Shown piece after piece: positions 15,022 to 23,277 of a stretch of DNA of 64,000 nt. Position 1 is the stretch's first letter, and every line of letters starts with the position of its first letter. The notes under the pieces are model-generated. The model worked only from the letters and a program-made list of their open reading frames with translations, did no database searches and was not told where the DNA came from. A program made the translations under genes and the position numbers. The stretch is from assembly GCF_036099295.1 (NCBI RefSeq), contig NZ_CP107976.1:8556001-8620000 (forward strand), in the 5' to 3' direction. The stretch is from Streptomyces sp. NBC_00358. Its GTDB lineage: Bacteria; Actinomycetota; Actinomycetes; Streptomycetales; Streptomycetaceae.

Positions 15022-16197
15022 CTAGTGGGAGGCCGCCGGGGGCCCGTGCCAGTCGAGACACACCACGAGGGCGTCGTCCTCCGGCCCGGGACCGTCGCGG
15101 TGGCCGGACAACTCCCTGAGGACGGCGCGCGGCACCTCCGTCGCGGGCAGCAGCCGGGTCGAGGAGACCGCCTTGGCCAGCGCCCTCTCTCCGTACGGCT
15201 GCCCGCCGGGCCCGGCACCGCCGTGCACGCCGTCGCTGACGAAGAGCATCCGGTCGCCGGGCTGCGCCTGGATCTCCTGCACGAGGTAGTCGGTCTCCTC
15301 GAACATGCCGAGGGGCAACTGCGCCTCGAATCCGACGTGTTCGACGGTCCGGCCGCGCAGCCGCAGCATCCGGGGCGACCCGGCGTCGATCACCCGCATC
15401 CGCCCGGTGGACAGTTCGAGTTCGACCATGAGCACGGACAGGTGCGAGTCGCCGCGGTAGTGGGCGTGGATCGCCTGGTCGGCGAGGGCCGCCTGGTCCT
15501 GGAGCGAGATGCCGGCGCGGCGCGCGTTGCGCAGGGCGTTGATGCCCAGATGGGTCAGCAGTGAGGCCTCGATGCCCTCGCCCATCCCGTTGGTGATGTA
15601 GAGGGACAGCCGGTCGGCTCCGGCCGACCAGTCGAAGTTGTCGCCGAAGATCGCGTAGGCGGGCTCCAGTTGGGCGCCGAGTTCGTACTCGCGCCGGGAG
15701 CAGGAGCGGCCGGGCAGCAGTTGCCACTGCATCTCGGCGGCCAGCGTCAGCCGGTCCTTGCGGCGCGCCCGGAGATACAGGTCGGTGTCGCGTTCGGCCA
15801 CGAGCACCTCGTGGCCGAGGACCTCCGCGATGTCGGCGAGCTCGGCGAGCGTCTCCTTGTCGCACGCCGCCGCCGGCAGGGCGACGGACAGTACGCCCAG
15901 CCGGTCGCCGCGTACCGTCACCGGCAGATGCGCTCGTACGTCCTCGCCCCCGCGTTCCTCGACGAAGGGCTCCTGCGCCCCGAACGCCCGGCCCTCCGGG
16001 CTGCTGTGCACCCGAACGGGCTGCGGGGTGTCCGGGAGCGCCGACACGGGCTGGAGCACGGTCAGCCCGTAGTCGGCCATCAGGAGTTCGACGGACCCGG
16101 CCGCGTAGTGATCGCACAGCACGTCACGCAGCGCGTCCGGCAACTGGTGGGGCGCCGCGGTGCGCAAGGTCCGCTCCGCGGCGAGGAATCTGTTCAC
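15022..16197 (-). CDS. GAF-PP2C (SpoIIE) phosphatase with altered metal-site motif
   Basis: A 391-residue protein: N-terminal GAF-like domain (about 15-165) and a SpoIIE-type PP2C domain (about 185-385). The first motif is FGDNFDWS and the second is YITNGMGEGIEASLL, where most relatives have GD-x-xGHG; the Asp is Asn. Later motifs FVSDGVHGGAG and EDDALVVCLD are present. I recall a streptomycete subfamily sharing the TNGMGEG sequence, so the change is probably functional, not decay. The GTG at 16197 is the start. It is divergent from a MarR gene. Activity on a STAS antagonist is possible but not assured. Confidence 0.82.
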   Translation of the reverse strand: MNRFLAAERTLRTAAPHQLPDALRDVLCDHYAAGSVELLMADYGLTVLQPVSALPDTPQPVRVHSSPEGRAFGAQEPFVEERGGEDVRAHLPVTVRGDRLGVLSVALPAAACDKETLAELADIAEVLGHEVLVAERDTDLYLRARRKDRLTLAAEMQWQLLPGRSCSRREYELGAQLEPAYAIFGDNFDWSAGADRLSLYITNGMGEGIEASLLTHLGINALRNARRAGISLQDQAALADQAIHAHYRGDSHLSVLMVELELSTGRMRVIDAGSPRMLRLRGRTVEHVGFEAQLPLGMFEETDYLVQEIQAQPGDRMLFVSDGVHGGAGPGGQPYGERALAKAVSSTRLLPATEVPRAVLRELSGHRDGPGPEDDALVVCLDWHGPPAASH

Positions 16198-16350
16198 GAT
16201 GTCGGATACGCCATTCTTCGACTAGTACGATGCCGGGTCCGGGCTCCGGGGGAGCCGGCGCGGGACGCGAGGGCGCCGGTGCGCGTCGCTTCGCTCCTGT
16301 CGGTGCCCCGGCAGGCTGACAGTGCCCTGGAAGACTGGGAGAGTAAGACG

Positions 16351-16827
16351 GTGACTTCGTCCGGCCCGCGTCCGCAGCCCGGTGAGGTGGCTCGCGTGAC
16401 CGCCGAGGCGGCCGAGCTGCTGGAGATCCTCTGGGGGCGCGCCTCGACGGCTCCCGTGTCCACGTCCCAGCTACGGGTGCTGTTCATCCTGGAGCACGAC
16501 GAGGGCATCAACCTCAGGACGCTGGCCGAGGCACTCGGCTCGACGCCTCCCTCGACCAGCAGGCTGTGCGACCGGTTGCAGGCCGTGGGGTTCATCGAGC
16601 GGGCACCGAGCGCCACCAGCCGCCGGGAGCTGCGGCTGTTCCTGAGTGCCCGGGGCCGGACCTTCCTCACGGAGCTGCGCGCGCGACGCGAGAACGCCGT
16701 CGAAGCGGTCCTCGCGCAGATGCCCGCCGGTGACCGGACGGCGCTCGTGGACGGGCTGGCGGCCTTCTGCGCCGCCGCGGCGGCGCAGCTTCGCGAGGGC
16801 GCCGCGCTGGACGCCCGCTCGGCCTGA
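16351..16827 (+). CDS. MarR-family transcriptional regulator
   Basis: A 158-residue winged-helix protein. The MarR core is clear: STSQLRVLFILEHDEGINLRT, then LAEALGSTPPSTSRLCDRL as recognition helix and FIERAPSATSRRELRLFLSARG as wing (the usual S/D-x-R-R motif is present). The protein should act as a dimer. The GTG at 16351 lies 8 nt after GGGAGAG; the region upstream is the promoter region shared with the divergent phosphatase gene, where a TCG-N7-CGA dyad at about 16218-16230 could be its site. The ligand is unknown. The 14-bp palindrome at 14898 is another possible target. Confidence 0.88.
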   Translation: MTSSGPRPQPGEVARVTAEAAELLEILWGRASTAPVSTSQLRVLFILEHDEGINLRTLAEALGSTPPSTSRLCDRLQAVGFIERAPSATSRRELRLFLSARGRTFLTELRARRENAVEAVLAQMPAGDRTALVDGLAAFCAAAAAQLREGAALDARSA

Positions 16828-16920
16828 CCGGCGTTCCGGCCCCGGTCGGTGACCGGCCGCCCCCGGTCCGCGAGGCGTGGTCGCTCCGCGGGGGCGGTCC
16901 CCCTCGCTCGCCGCGCCATG

Positions 16921-17289
16921 TCAGGCTCCCTCGCCGATGTGGGCGAGTGCGGCGTCGACGCCGTCCAGCGACGCGATCGTGAGGCTGACCCCCGTGAGAT
17001 CCAGAATCCGCCGGACGACCGGCGCCGGGGACACCAGGCACACGCTCCCGCCGGCGCGTCCCGTCGCCTCACGCGCCTTGAGGAGGGCGTTGATGCCGGA
17101 GGAGTCCATGAAGGGGACCGCGGACAGGTCGAGGAGCAGGTGCCGACGGCCGCCGCGTATCTGGTCGGCGAGCCGGTCGCGCAGTTCGGGGGCCGTCTCG
17201 ACGTCCAGTTCCCCGGCGACGGTGACCAGGGCGATGCCCTCGCCGCACAGGGTCACGTCGATGGACACAGGAGCTGGTTCGGCCGGCAC
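16921..17289 (-). CDS. STAS-domain anti-sigma factor antagonist (RsbV/SpoIIAA-like)
   Basis: A 122-residue single STAS domain. VTVAGELDVETAPELRDRL and LLLDLSAVPFMDSSGINALLKAR are standard, with the phosphorylatable serine in DSSG (residues 62-65). Unphosphorylated antagonist binds an RsbW-type kinase and frees the sigma factor; PP2C phosphatases such as those nearby reactivate it. The GTG at 17289 is chosen because GGAGG stands 5 nt upstream; longer frames add a poor Pro/Arg-rich leader. It is the only classical RsbV-type protein in the window, so it is a candidate substrate for several of the phosphatases, which is inference. Confidence 0.92.
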   Translation of the reverse strand: MPAEPAPVSIDVTLCGEGIALVTVAGELDVETAPELRDRLADQIRGGRRHLLLDLSAVPFMDSSGINALLKAREATGRAGGSVCLVSPAPVVRRILDLTGVSLTIASLDGVDAALAHIGEGA

Positions 17290-17489
17290 GGTTACCTCCA
17301 AGGGGGTCCTGACCCGTCGGGTTCCATCCGGCGCTGGGCGCGCCGGCGGGCAGATCACCGGTTACCCGCCGAATCGAGACGCACACCTTGGGCTTCCGTC
17401 AGTGCTCGCTCGGCCCCGCCCGCGGGCGCGGTCCCGCGCACTGCTTGCGACCCCTTGACCCTCCCTTTTCCGTATTACCTCTGACACAG

Positions 17490-17497
17490 AGATATCT
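17490..17497. promoter_or_regulatory. Short palindrome at the MarR-ABC operon start
   Basis: AGATATCT, flanked by ACACA and TGTGT, lies directly upstream of the GTG at 17505. Its place suits autorepression by the MarR protein. The mRNA may be leaderless, since no Shine-Dalgarno is visible. Confidence 0.35.
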
Positions 17498-17504
17498 TGG
17501 ATGT

Positions 17505-17966
17505 GTGGAGTCGGAACCGGAGAGCTTTCCCGAGGCGCTGGCGGACGCCCTTGCCGGTCTGCAGCGGCTGATCAGACGGCGGCTGCGCGGCGGCACGTCC
17601 GGACCGCGGCTGCGCGGTGCCGAGGTCGAGCTGCTGCGGCTCGTCGTCGAACGGCCCGGCATCGGTGTGTCGGAGGCCGCCAAGGAGCTCTATCTGGCGG
17701 GCAATTCGGTTTCGACCCTGGTCAACCGGCTGGCCCGGGACGGCTATCTGATCCGCGAGACGGACCCGGCCGACCGGCGTGCCGCACGGCTGCTGTCCAC
17801 CCCCGCGGCCGACGCCCGGCTGCGGGACTGGCGGCACCGGCGCGCGGTGCTGGTACGCGGGCAGGTGGCCCGCCTCGACGGGGCCGACCGTGCCGCCCTG
17901 GCGGCCGCCCTGCCCGCGCTGCGCAAACTGGCGGCGAATCTGCACGAGGAGGCCGAGGACACATGA
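17505..17966 (+). CDS. MarR-family regulator of the adjacent ABC exporter
   Basis: A 153-residue winged-helix protein. GAEVELLRLVVERPGIGVSEA, AAKELYLAGNSVSTLVNRLARDG and YLIRETDPADRRAARLLST (with the DxRR wing) give the MarR fold. The GTG at 17505 lacks a Shine-Dalgarno and follows a GATATC-containing dyad. The stop overlaps the ABC ATPase start by ATGA, so the regulator and pump are one operon. Local regulation of a DrrAB-like exporter by a MarR protein is a common arrangement, relieved by binding of an exported compound; the ligand is not known. Confidence 0.88.
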   Translation: MESEPESFPEALADALAGLQRLIRRRLRGGTSGPRLRGAEVELLRLVVERPGIGVSEAAKELYLAGNSVSTLVNRLARDGYLIRETDPADRRAARLLSTPAADARLRDWRHRRAVLVRGQVARLDGADRAALAAALPALRKLAANLHEEAEDT

Positions 17967-19291
17967 CGCGGCACGAGAGCGAGAGGACGGGTCCCGCGCG
18001 GCGGGGGAGCCCGGCAGCCGACGACGGAGGCGGGACGACCGCCGGCGGCGACGCGGGGGAGGGGGAGGTGTCCGGGACGCAGGTCCCGGCCGCCAGGAGG
18101 AGCGCCGGCAGCACGGGCGGCCCGCTCCCGGCTCCGGGTGGCACCCCCGGCCCCGACACCATCGCGGCCCCGGCACTCCCGGAGCCCGAAGCCCCGCCGA
18201 CCGATCGCGCCGCCCCGGACGTCGGTGATCCGTCGGGCCGGCGTGCCGCCCCGGGCGGCGACTGCCCGTCGGTCACAACTGCCGCCCCGGACCGCGGCGT
18301 TCCGTCGGTCGGACCTGCCGCCCCGGACGGCGGCGATCCGTCGGGCCGGCGTGCCGCCCCGGGCGGCGACTGCCCGTCGGTCACAACTGCCGCCCCGGAC
18401 CGCGGCGTTCCGTCGGTCGGACCTGCCGCCCCGGACGCCGGCGTTCCGTCGCGCGCGTCCGGCGCCGTGGACGCCGTGTCGTGTGCCGGGCTCGTCTACG
18501 CCTTCGGTGACACCGTCGCCGTCGACGGTCTCGAACTCGGCGTCCGGGACGGCGAGGTGTTCGGACTGCTCGGGCCCAACGGCGCGGGCAAGACCACGGC
18601 GCTCCGGTGCATCACCACCCTGCTGCCGGTCCCGGCCGGGAAGGTCCGGGTGTTCGGGCACGACGCCACCCGTGAACGCATGGCCGTACGGCGCCTGTTG
18701 GGCTACGTGCCACAGCAACTGTCCGCCGACTCCGGACTCACCGGCCGGGAGAACGTGGCCCTGTTCGCCCGCGTCTTCGACGTGCCCCGGCGCGAGCGGG
18801 CGGCCCGTGTCGCGCAGGCGCTCGCCGCGGTCGACCTCACCGACGCGGCCGACCGGCTCGCCAAGACGTACTCCGGAGGCATGGTCCGCCGCCTGGAACT
18901 CGCCCAGGCGCTGGTCAGCGCGCCCCGGCTGCTGATCCTGGACGAGCCGACGATCGGCCTCGACCCGATCGCCCGTACCAGCGTGTGGGAACACATCAAC
19001 GCCGTACGGGCCGCCACCGGCATGACCGTCCTGGTGACGACCCACTACATGGACGAGGCCGACCAGTACTGCGACCGGGTCGCGCTGATGCACCGCGGAC
19101 GCGTCCGCGCGCTCGGCACACCGCTCAGTCTCAGGACGGCCCTCGGGGAGCGCCGCGGAACCACGGGCGACGGTGAACCGCCCACGCTGGAGGACGTCTT
19201 CCGGGACGTCGCCGGCAGTGGACTCGACGATCATTCAGGAGACTTCAGCGATGTCCGAAGCACCCGCCGTACCGCTTCCCGGGTCGGCTGA
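17963..19291 (+). CDS. ABC transporter ATPase, DrrA-like, with a repeat-rich N-terminal extension
   Basis: A 442-residue protein. Residues about 170-420 are a complete ABC ATPase: Walker A GPNGAGKTT (from about 204), Q-loop YVPQQLS, signature YSGGM, Walker B LLILDEPTIGLD and switch His in TTHYMDEAD, closest to daunorubicin-resistance/ABC-2 exporters. The first 165 residues are an unusual Pro/Gly/Ala-rich disordered tail with seven 12-residue repeats. The ATG at 17963 overlaps the MarR stop (ATGA). The 3' end overlaps the permease gene by 41 nt. Role: energising export of a hydrophobic compound. The extension could be partly untranslated if a later start is used, but the ATGA overlap favours this one. 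Confidence 0.9.
   Translation: MTRHESERTGPARRGSPAADDGGGTTAGGDAGEGEVSGTQVPAARRSAGSTGGPLPAPGGTPGPDTIAAPALPEPEAPPTDRAAPDVGDPSGRRAAPGGDCPSVTTAAPDRGVPSVGPAAPDGGDPSGRRAAPGGDCPSVTTAAPDRGVPSVGPAAPDAGVPSRASGAVDAVSCAGLVYAFGDTVAVDGLELGVRDGEVFGLLGPNGAGKTTALRCITTLLPVPAGKVRVFGHDATRERMAVRRLLGYVPQQLSADSGLTGRENVALFARVFDVPRRERAARVAQALAAVDLTDAADRLAKTYSGGMVRRLELAQALVSAPRLLILDEPTIGLDPIARTSVWEHINAVRAATGMTVLVTTHYMDEADQYCDRVALMHRGRVRALGTPLSLRTALGERRGTTGDGEPPTLEDVFRDVAGSGLDDHSGDFSDVRSTRRTASRVG
18209..18460 (+). repeat. Seven tandem 36-nt repeats coding for a 12-residue unit
   Basis: Seven in-frame units with consensus AAPDxGxPSxxx. A higher-order 108-nt block (three units) is repeated nearly exactly at 18227-18334 and 18335-18442, with only a couple of differences. 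Such DNA is prone to expansion and contraction by slippage. Confidence 0.85.
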
Positions 19292-20111
19292 GCGCGTCCT
19301 GCCCGGGACCCTCGACCTGCTCGTGATCCCTCCGAGGGCCCGGACGGGCTGGCGTGTGCTGCCCGCCCGGGTCGCCGCGATGTGCGCGGTCGAGCTCCAG
19401 AAACTCCGCCACGACCGCACCGAGCTCTACACGCGGGCGGTCCAGCCGGCCCTGTGGCTGCTGATCTTCGGCGAGACGTTCACGCGGATCCACGCGATCC
19501 CCACCGGCGGCATCCCCTACCTCGACTATCTGGCGCCCGGCATCATCGCCCAGTCCGCGATGTTCATCGCCATCTTCTACGGCATCATGATCATCTGGGA
19601 GCGGGACGCCGGAATCCTCACCAAGCTCCTCGTCACCCCCACGCCCCGCTCCGCGCTCATCACCGGCAAGGCCTTCGCCGCCGGGGTGAAGGCACTGATC
19701 CAGGCCGTGGTGGTCGTCGTGATCGCCGCGTTGCTCGGGGTGGCGATGACCTGGAACCCGCTTCGGCTCCTCGGAGTGGCCGTGGCCGTCGTCCTCGGTT
19801 CGGCGTTCTTCTCCTGCCTGTCGATGACGATCGCGGGCATCGTGCTCACCCGGGACCGGCTGATGGGCATCGGCCAGGCCATCACCATGCCGCTGTTCTT
19901 CGGCTCCAACGCGCTCTACCCGGTGGCCATCATGCCGGGCTGGCTCCAGGCCGTCAGCCTGGTCAACCCACTCAGCTACCAAGTCGACGCCCTGCGGGGC
20001 CTGTTGCTCGGAACGCCGGCGCACCTGCCGCTCGACTACGGCGTCCTGCTGGTGGCCGCGGCCCTCGGCATCCTGTCCGCGTCCTCGCTGCTGGGCCGGC
20101 TGGCCAGGTGA
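19251..20111 (+). CDS. ABC-2 type permease, DrrB-like
   Basis: A 286-residue membrane protein with six hydrophobic segments (LWLLIFGETF, then IIAQSAMFIAIFYGIMII, VVVVVIAALLGVAM, LGVAVAVVLGSAFFSCL, AITMPLFFGSNALYPVAI, LLVAAALGILSASSLLG). The sequence WERDAGILTKLLVTPTPR is the ABC-2 hallmark, and FFGSNALYPVAIMPGWLQ is typical of DrrB. The ATG at 19251 has TCAGGAGA upstream and lies inside the ATPase gene. With the ATPase it should form an exporter dimer. The last 198 nt before the stop region are the source of, or share a source with, the decayed copy at 23434-23631. Confidence 0.92.
   Translation: MSEAPAVPLPGSAERVLPGTLDLLVIPPRARTGWRVLPARVAAMCAVELQKLRHDRTELYTRAVQPALWLLIFGETFTRIHAIPTGGIPYLDYLAPGIIAQSAMFIAIFYGIMIIWERDAGILTKLLVTPTPRSALITGKAFAAGVKALIQAVVVVVIAALLGVAMTWNPLRLLGVAVAVVLGSAFFSCLSMTIAGIVLTRDRLMGIGQAITMPLFFGSNALYPVAIMPGWLQAVSLVNPLSYQVDALRGLLLGTPAHLPLDYGVLLVAAALGILSASSLLGRLAR
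19866..20063 (+). repeat. Direct repeat copy A (within the intact permease gene)
   Basis: This 198-nt segment of the permease gene aligns without gaps to 23434-23631 (constant offset 3568). I count about 13 mismatches by eye, roughly 93% identity. Both copies have the same orientation and bracket about 3.4 kb. Confidence 0.9.
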
Positions 20112-20972
20112 GACGGCGACGGCGACCCGGCCCGGGACAGGGCGCGCTGCATGAGGCCGTCAGTAAACGTTCGTCCGTCTGCGGGTCCTGTCCCGGGCAC
20201 GGTCGGCAGGGCCGCCAGTCCGTGAACTGACCGGCTCAAGCCCTGCGATCGGCACCTCGCGATCCGGGAGTTCGGTTGCCGCTCGACGATGCGGGCCAGT
20301 CGATCGAGTTCGTCTCGGGGTTCCTGCGTTCCTGGCCGCACGGGATGTGCTCATGGTTCGGCCGTGAGCGTTCCGGTGGCGGGGCTCGGATGTCCGGGAG
20401 CGTCTCGGGGCCGAAGGGTCGGGTGAATTCGTGCTCGTCGAGCACGGTGCGGCCCAGGTGCCCGGTTACTTCGTTGTACCGGCCGCCGATCTCGATTTCG
20501 GCGGAGTGGCTGATGCCGCCGATGTACCGGGGAAGCCATCCGGTGCGGTCCAGCAGCGGTCGCACCCGGTGCGTTGTTGCCGCGGAGTCGGCGAGGCAGG
20601 GCAGCACTGCGGCAGGCTTCTGGTCGGCGGCGGCGCTGAGTGCCGCGGTCGCGAGGCTCGTGAACCACCGCTCGCGCCGCGCCCGTCCGTACACGAGCAC
20701 ACGGACACAACCTGTCGGCTCCGCCGTCCGGCAGGGGATCGTCACGGTCGAGACCTGACATCCCTGGACCGCGGCAGCCCCCGGTGCCGGCACCGCCGCG
20801 CGCCGCCGCCCCGGGGATCGAGACCCCGGCTTGCGGGCGCCGGTGGGGGCGGTTCTCATGGTGTGGGGCGCGTTCCCAGCCCCGGGGAGCCGCGTCGGCG
20901 TGCGCCTCCCGCGGAACCTGGGAAGCGTGAGTTCTGGGCCATCAACTGTGCCACCGACTGCTGGAGGCGGAG
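20112..20972. other. Weakly coding stretch downstream of the permease gene
   Basis: This stretch has a different texture from its surroundings: less regular third-position G/C on the plus strand, and no plus-strand gene before the VOC protein at 20973. The only candidate is a minus-strand frame at 20236-20745. It probably belongs to the inserted segment. Confidence 0.4.
20236..20745 (-). CDS. Uncertain hypothetical, possibly a gene remnant
   Basis: A minus-strand frame of 169 codons with consistently G/C third positions through its first 120 codons (for example VRVLVYGRARRERWFTSLAT, then IGGISHSAEIEIGGRYNEVTG), which suggests real coding history. I do not recognise it. After about residue 125 the coding signal is as good in another frame (QEPRDELDRLARIVERQP), hinting at a frameshift. 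The start is guessed at a GTG (20745) without a good Shine-Dalgarno. It could be a decayed gene carried in by the insertion. Confidence 0.3.
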   Translation of the reverse strand: MTIPCRTAEPTGCVRVLVYGRARRERWFTSLATAALSAAADQKPAAVLPCLADSAATTHRVRPLLDRTGWLPRYIGGISHSAEIEIGGRYNEVTGHLGRTVLDEHEFTRPFGPETLPDIRAPPPERSRPNHEHIPCGQERRNPETNSIDWPASSSGNRTPGSRGADRRA

Positions 20973-21473
20973 ATGGGCAGCGTGGAAGCGAGGTCTGCCG
21001 GGAGCACCGGAACGCCTCCGGTGCAGCCCGGTGAGATGCGACTCGAAGTCGTGATGCTGCCGGTCTCCGATGTCGACCGGGCCATGCGGTTCTACGGATC
21101 GCTTGGCTGGCGGCTGGATGCCGACCTGGCTGTCGAAGAGGGCTACCGGGTGGTGCAGTTCACCCCGCCGGGTTCCCTGTGTTCGATCATTTTCGGTGAG
21201 GGCATGACCTCGGCCCCGGCCGGCTCCGCACAAGGTCTGCAGCTCTCCGTTTACGACATCGACGCGGCCCGGGCGGATCTTGTCGAGCGCGGAGTGGATG
21301 TGAGCGAGGTGTTCCACGACATCACGGGCGTCTTCCACCACGCCGGGACCCAGGGACGCGTGGACGGGCCGGCTCCTGAGCACGCGGACTACGGTTCCTT
21401 CGTGTCGTTCAGTGACCCGGACGGCAACGGCTGGTTCCTCCAGGAAATCAAGACCCGCCTGGCCGGCCGCTGA
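20973..21473 (+). CDS. VOC (glyoxalase/bleomycin-resistance) superfamily protein
   Basis: A 166-residue protein with the paired beta-alpha-beta-beta-beta motifs of the vicinal-oxygen-chelate fold: LEVVMLPVSDVDRAMRFYGS and LGWRLDADL in the first half, LQLSVYDIDAARADLVERGV and VSFSDPDGNGWFLQEI in the second. FSDPDGNGWFLQE carries the usual C-terminal metal-ligand Glu. The first 20 residues are an extra, probably disordered tail. The ATG at 20973 is preceded by GGAGGCGGAG. It is the first of three plus-strand catabolic-type genes that look like one unit. Substrate unknown; a fosfomycin/bleomycin or glyoxalase role cannot be read from sequence. Confidence 0.85.
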   Translation: MGSVEARSAGSTGTPPVQPGEMRLEVVMLPVSDVDRAMRFYGSLGWRLDADLAVEEGYRVVQFTPPGSLCSIIFGEGMTSAPAGSAQGLQLSVYDIDAARADLVERGVDVSEVFHDITGVFHHAGTQGRVDGPAPEHADYGSFVSFSDPDGNGWFLQEIKTRLAGR

Positions 21474-21680
21474 CAAGGACAGGCCGATGCCCACGGCGCG
21501 AGGCCGCGTGGACGATCTTCGTACGCCGCGCGCAGGGCGTCCGAAACCCACGGCGACATGACGGACGCATGGTGCAGGTCCTGGACCGGCCTGCGTGGCG
21601 CGCTCTTGGTCCGGGAGGGGTCGAAAAGGCTCCCGGTACGAGCGGCCACCCGACGGCGGGATGTAGTGGAGGAGTCGGCA

Positions 21681-22421
21681 GTGACAATCCCAGCGCGCAC
21701 GCCCGAACTGCTCGGCCAGACCGTCGTTGTCATCGGCGGTAGCGCCGGCATCGGACTGGAGACGGCCAAGCGTGCCCGGACCGAAGGCGCCGAGCTCGTC
21801 CTTGTCGGCCGCGATCCCGGCCGGCTGAAGCGCGCGGCCGAAGAGCTCGGCGCGCAGCGCACCGAGGCGTTCGACGCAACCGATCCCGCGGCCTTGGCGA
21901 CGTTCTTCCAGGACCTGCAGGGCCCGATCGACCACGTGATGGTGACGGCCGGCGGCCCGAGCTACGGGCCGCTGCTCGAAATGAGCGCCACAGAGGTACG
22001 GGACGCGATCAGCGATCACGCGGTGCTGGAGCTCGAGGTCGCGCGCAACGCCGTCGGCCGGGTGAGACCCGGAGGCAGCCTGGTGTTCATGGGCGGCACC
22101 GGAGCACGGCGCGTCAGCCGAGGTCTCGGGGCAGCCTCCGCCGCCACCAACGCATTGCCTTCGTTCACCGCATCCCTCGCACTCGAACTTGCACCGGTAC
22201 GCGTCAACCTCATCGCGGCCGGCTTCGTCGACACCCCGCTCTCGGCCTCGCTGCTGGGCGACCGGATCGAGGAACGCCGCGCCGAGCTGCGCGCGACACT
22301 GCCGATCGGCCGCGTCGTCGGAGCCGCGGACGTTGCGGCGCTGGCCATCCATCTCATGGTCAACACGGCCTTGACCGGCGCGACATACGACATCGACGGG
22401 GGGCAGCAGTTCGTCTCATGA
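21681..22421 (+). CDS. Short-chain dehydrogenase/reductase family protein lacking the Tyr-Lys pair
   Basis: A 246-residue Rossmann protein. The cofactor motif is VVVIGGSAGIGLETAKRA and the second motif is VTAGGPSYG in place of NNAG. The region that normally holds YxxxK reads RGLGAASAATNALPSFTASLA, so neither the catalytic Tyr nor the Lys is present; the C-terminal NLIAAGFVDTPL and TGATYDIDGGQQFV are normal. A known group of bacterial SDRs shares this loss, so activity may differ or be absent. The GTG at 21681 has GGAGGAG 6 nt upstream. The next gene starts 28 nt downstream, so they are probably co-transcribed. Confidence 0.85.
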   Translation: MTIPARTPELLGQTVVVIGGSAGIGLETAKRARTEGAELVLVGRDPGRLKRAAEELGAQRTEAFDATDPAALATFFQDLQGPIDHVMVTAGGPSYGPLLEMSATEVRDAISDHAVLELEVARNAVGRVRPGGSLVFMGGTGARRVSRGLGAASAATNALPSFTASLALELAPVRVNLIAAGFVDTPLSASLLGDRIEERRAELRATLPIGRVVGAADVAALAIHLMVNTALTGATYDIDGGQQFVS

Positions 22422-22449
22422 CGGACACACCAAGACCGACGGAGTCGAC

Positions 22450-23277
22450 ATGACCGCAGAGCAGTTTCACGTCGTCGAAGTCTCCCCCTCCTATTGGCGG
22501 GTGACGTTCGACAACGGCCCGGTCAACCTGCTGGACCCTGACACGCTTGACCAACTCGGCGCGCTCATCGAGCGCATCGAGACCAGCCCGCACCTCACCG
22601 TGGTCGTGTTCCGCAGCGACACCCCTGGGTACTTCATGGCCCACTGGGACTTCAAGGCCGACAATGCCCGGGTGGCGGGGATGCGTCCCGGGCCGACCGG
22701 CCTGCACCCGTATCTGGACAACTTCGTACGGCTCAGCAAGCTTCCAGTGGCGACGATCTGCGAGATCCGCGGCCGTACCCGCGGCGCGGGCAGCGAGTTC
22801 GTGCTCGCCACCGACATCCGCTTCGCTTCCGAAAGGGCGGTCCTCGGCCAGTTCGAGGTCGGTGTCGGTACCGTCCCCGGCGGCGGACCCATGGCACGAC
22901 TCGGACGGCTGGTCGGCCGGGGCCGCGCCCTGGAGATCCTGCTCGGCGGCGACGACATTCCCGCCGAGCTGGCCGCCCGGTACGGCTACGTCAACCGCCT
23001 CATTCCGGATGCCGGGATCGAGGACGTCACCGACGCGTTCGCGCGCCGCATCGCAGCCTTCGACAAGGTGGCCATCACCGGAATCAAGAAACTGGTCGAT
23101 GTGGCCACGCTGCCCGAGGACAGCGAATTCGGGCCCGGGCTCCAGGCGTACTTCGCCACCGCCGGCCGCCCAGAACACCGGCCGTTCGTCCAGCGCCTGC
23201 TGGAGAACGGCCTGCAGCAGCCCGACGGCATCGAGACCGACCTCGGCACCGCGATCGGGCGTCTGCGGCAGCAGTGA
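22450..23277 (+). CDS. Enoyl-CoA hydratase/isomerase (crotonase) family protein
   Basis: A 275-residue crotonase-fold protein: VTFDNGPVNLLDPDTLDQL at the N-terminus, the CoA-binding/oxyanion strand YFMAHWDFKADN, ICEIRGRTRGAGSEFVLATD and the second oxyanion and active-site loop FEVGVGTVPGGGPMARLGRL. It should hydrate or isomerise an acyl-CoA; the substrate is not predictable. It follows the SDR gene closely, which suggests a short degradation pathway with the VOC protein. The duplicated permease fragment begins about 155 nt past its stop. Confidence 0.88.
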   Translation: MTAEQFHVVEVSPSYWRVTFDNGPVNLLDPDTLDQLGALIERIETSPHLTVVVFRSDTPGYFMAHWDFKADNARVAGMRPGPTGLHPYLDNFVRLSKLPVATICEIRGRTRGAGSEFVLATDIRFASERAVLGQFEVGVGTVPGGGPMARLGRLVGRGRALEILLGGDDIPAELAARYGYVNRLIPDAGIEDVTDAFARRIAAFDKVAITGIKKLVDVATLPEDSEFGPGLQAYFATAGRPEHRPFVQRLLENGLQQPDGIETDLGTAIGRLRQQ

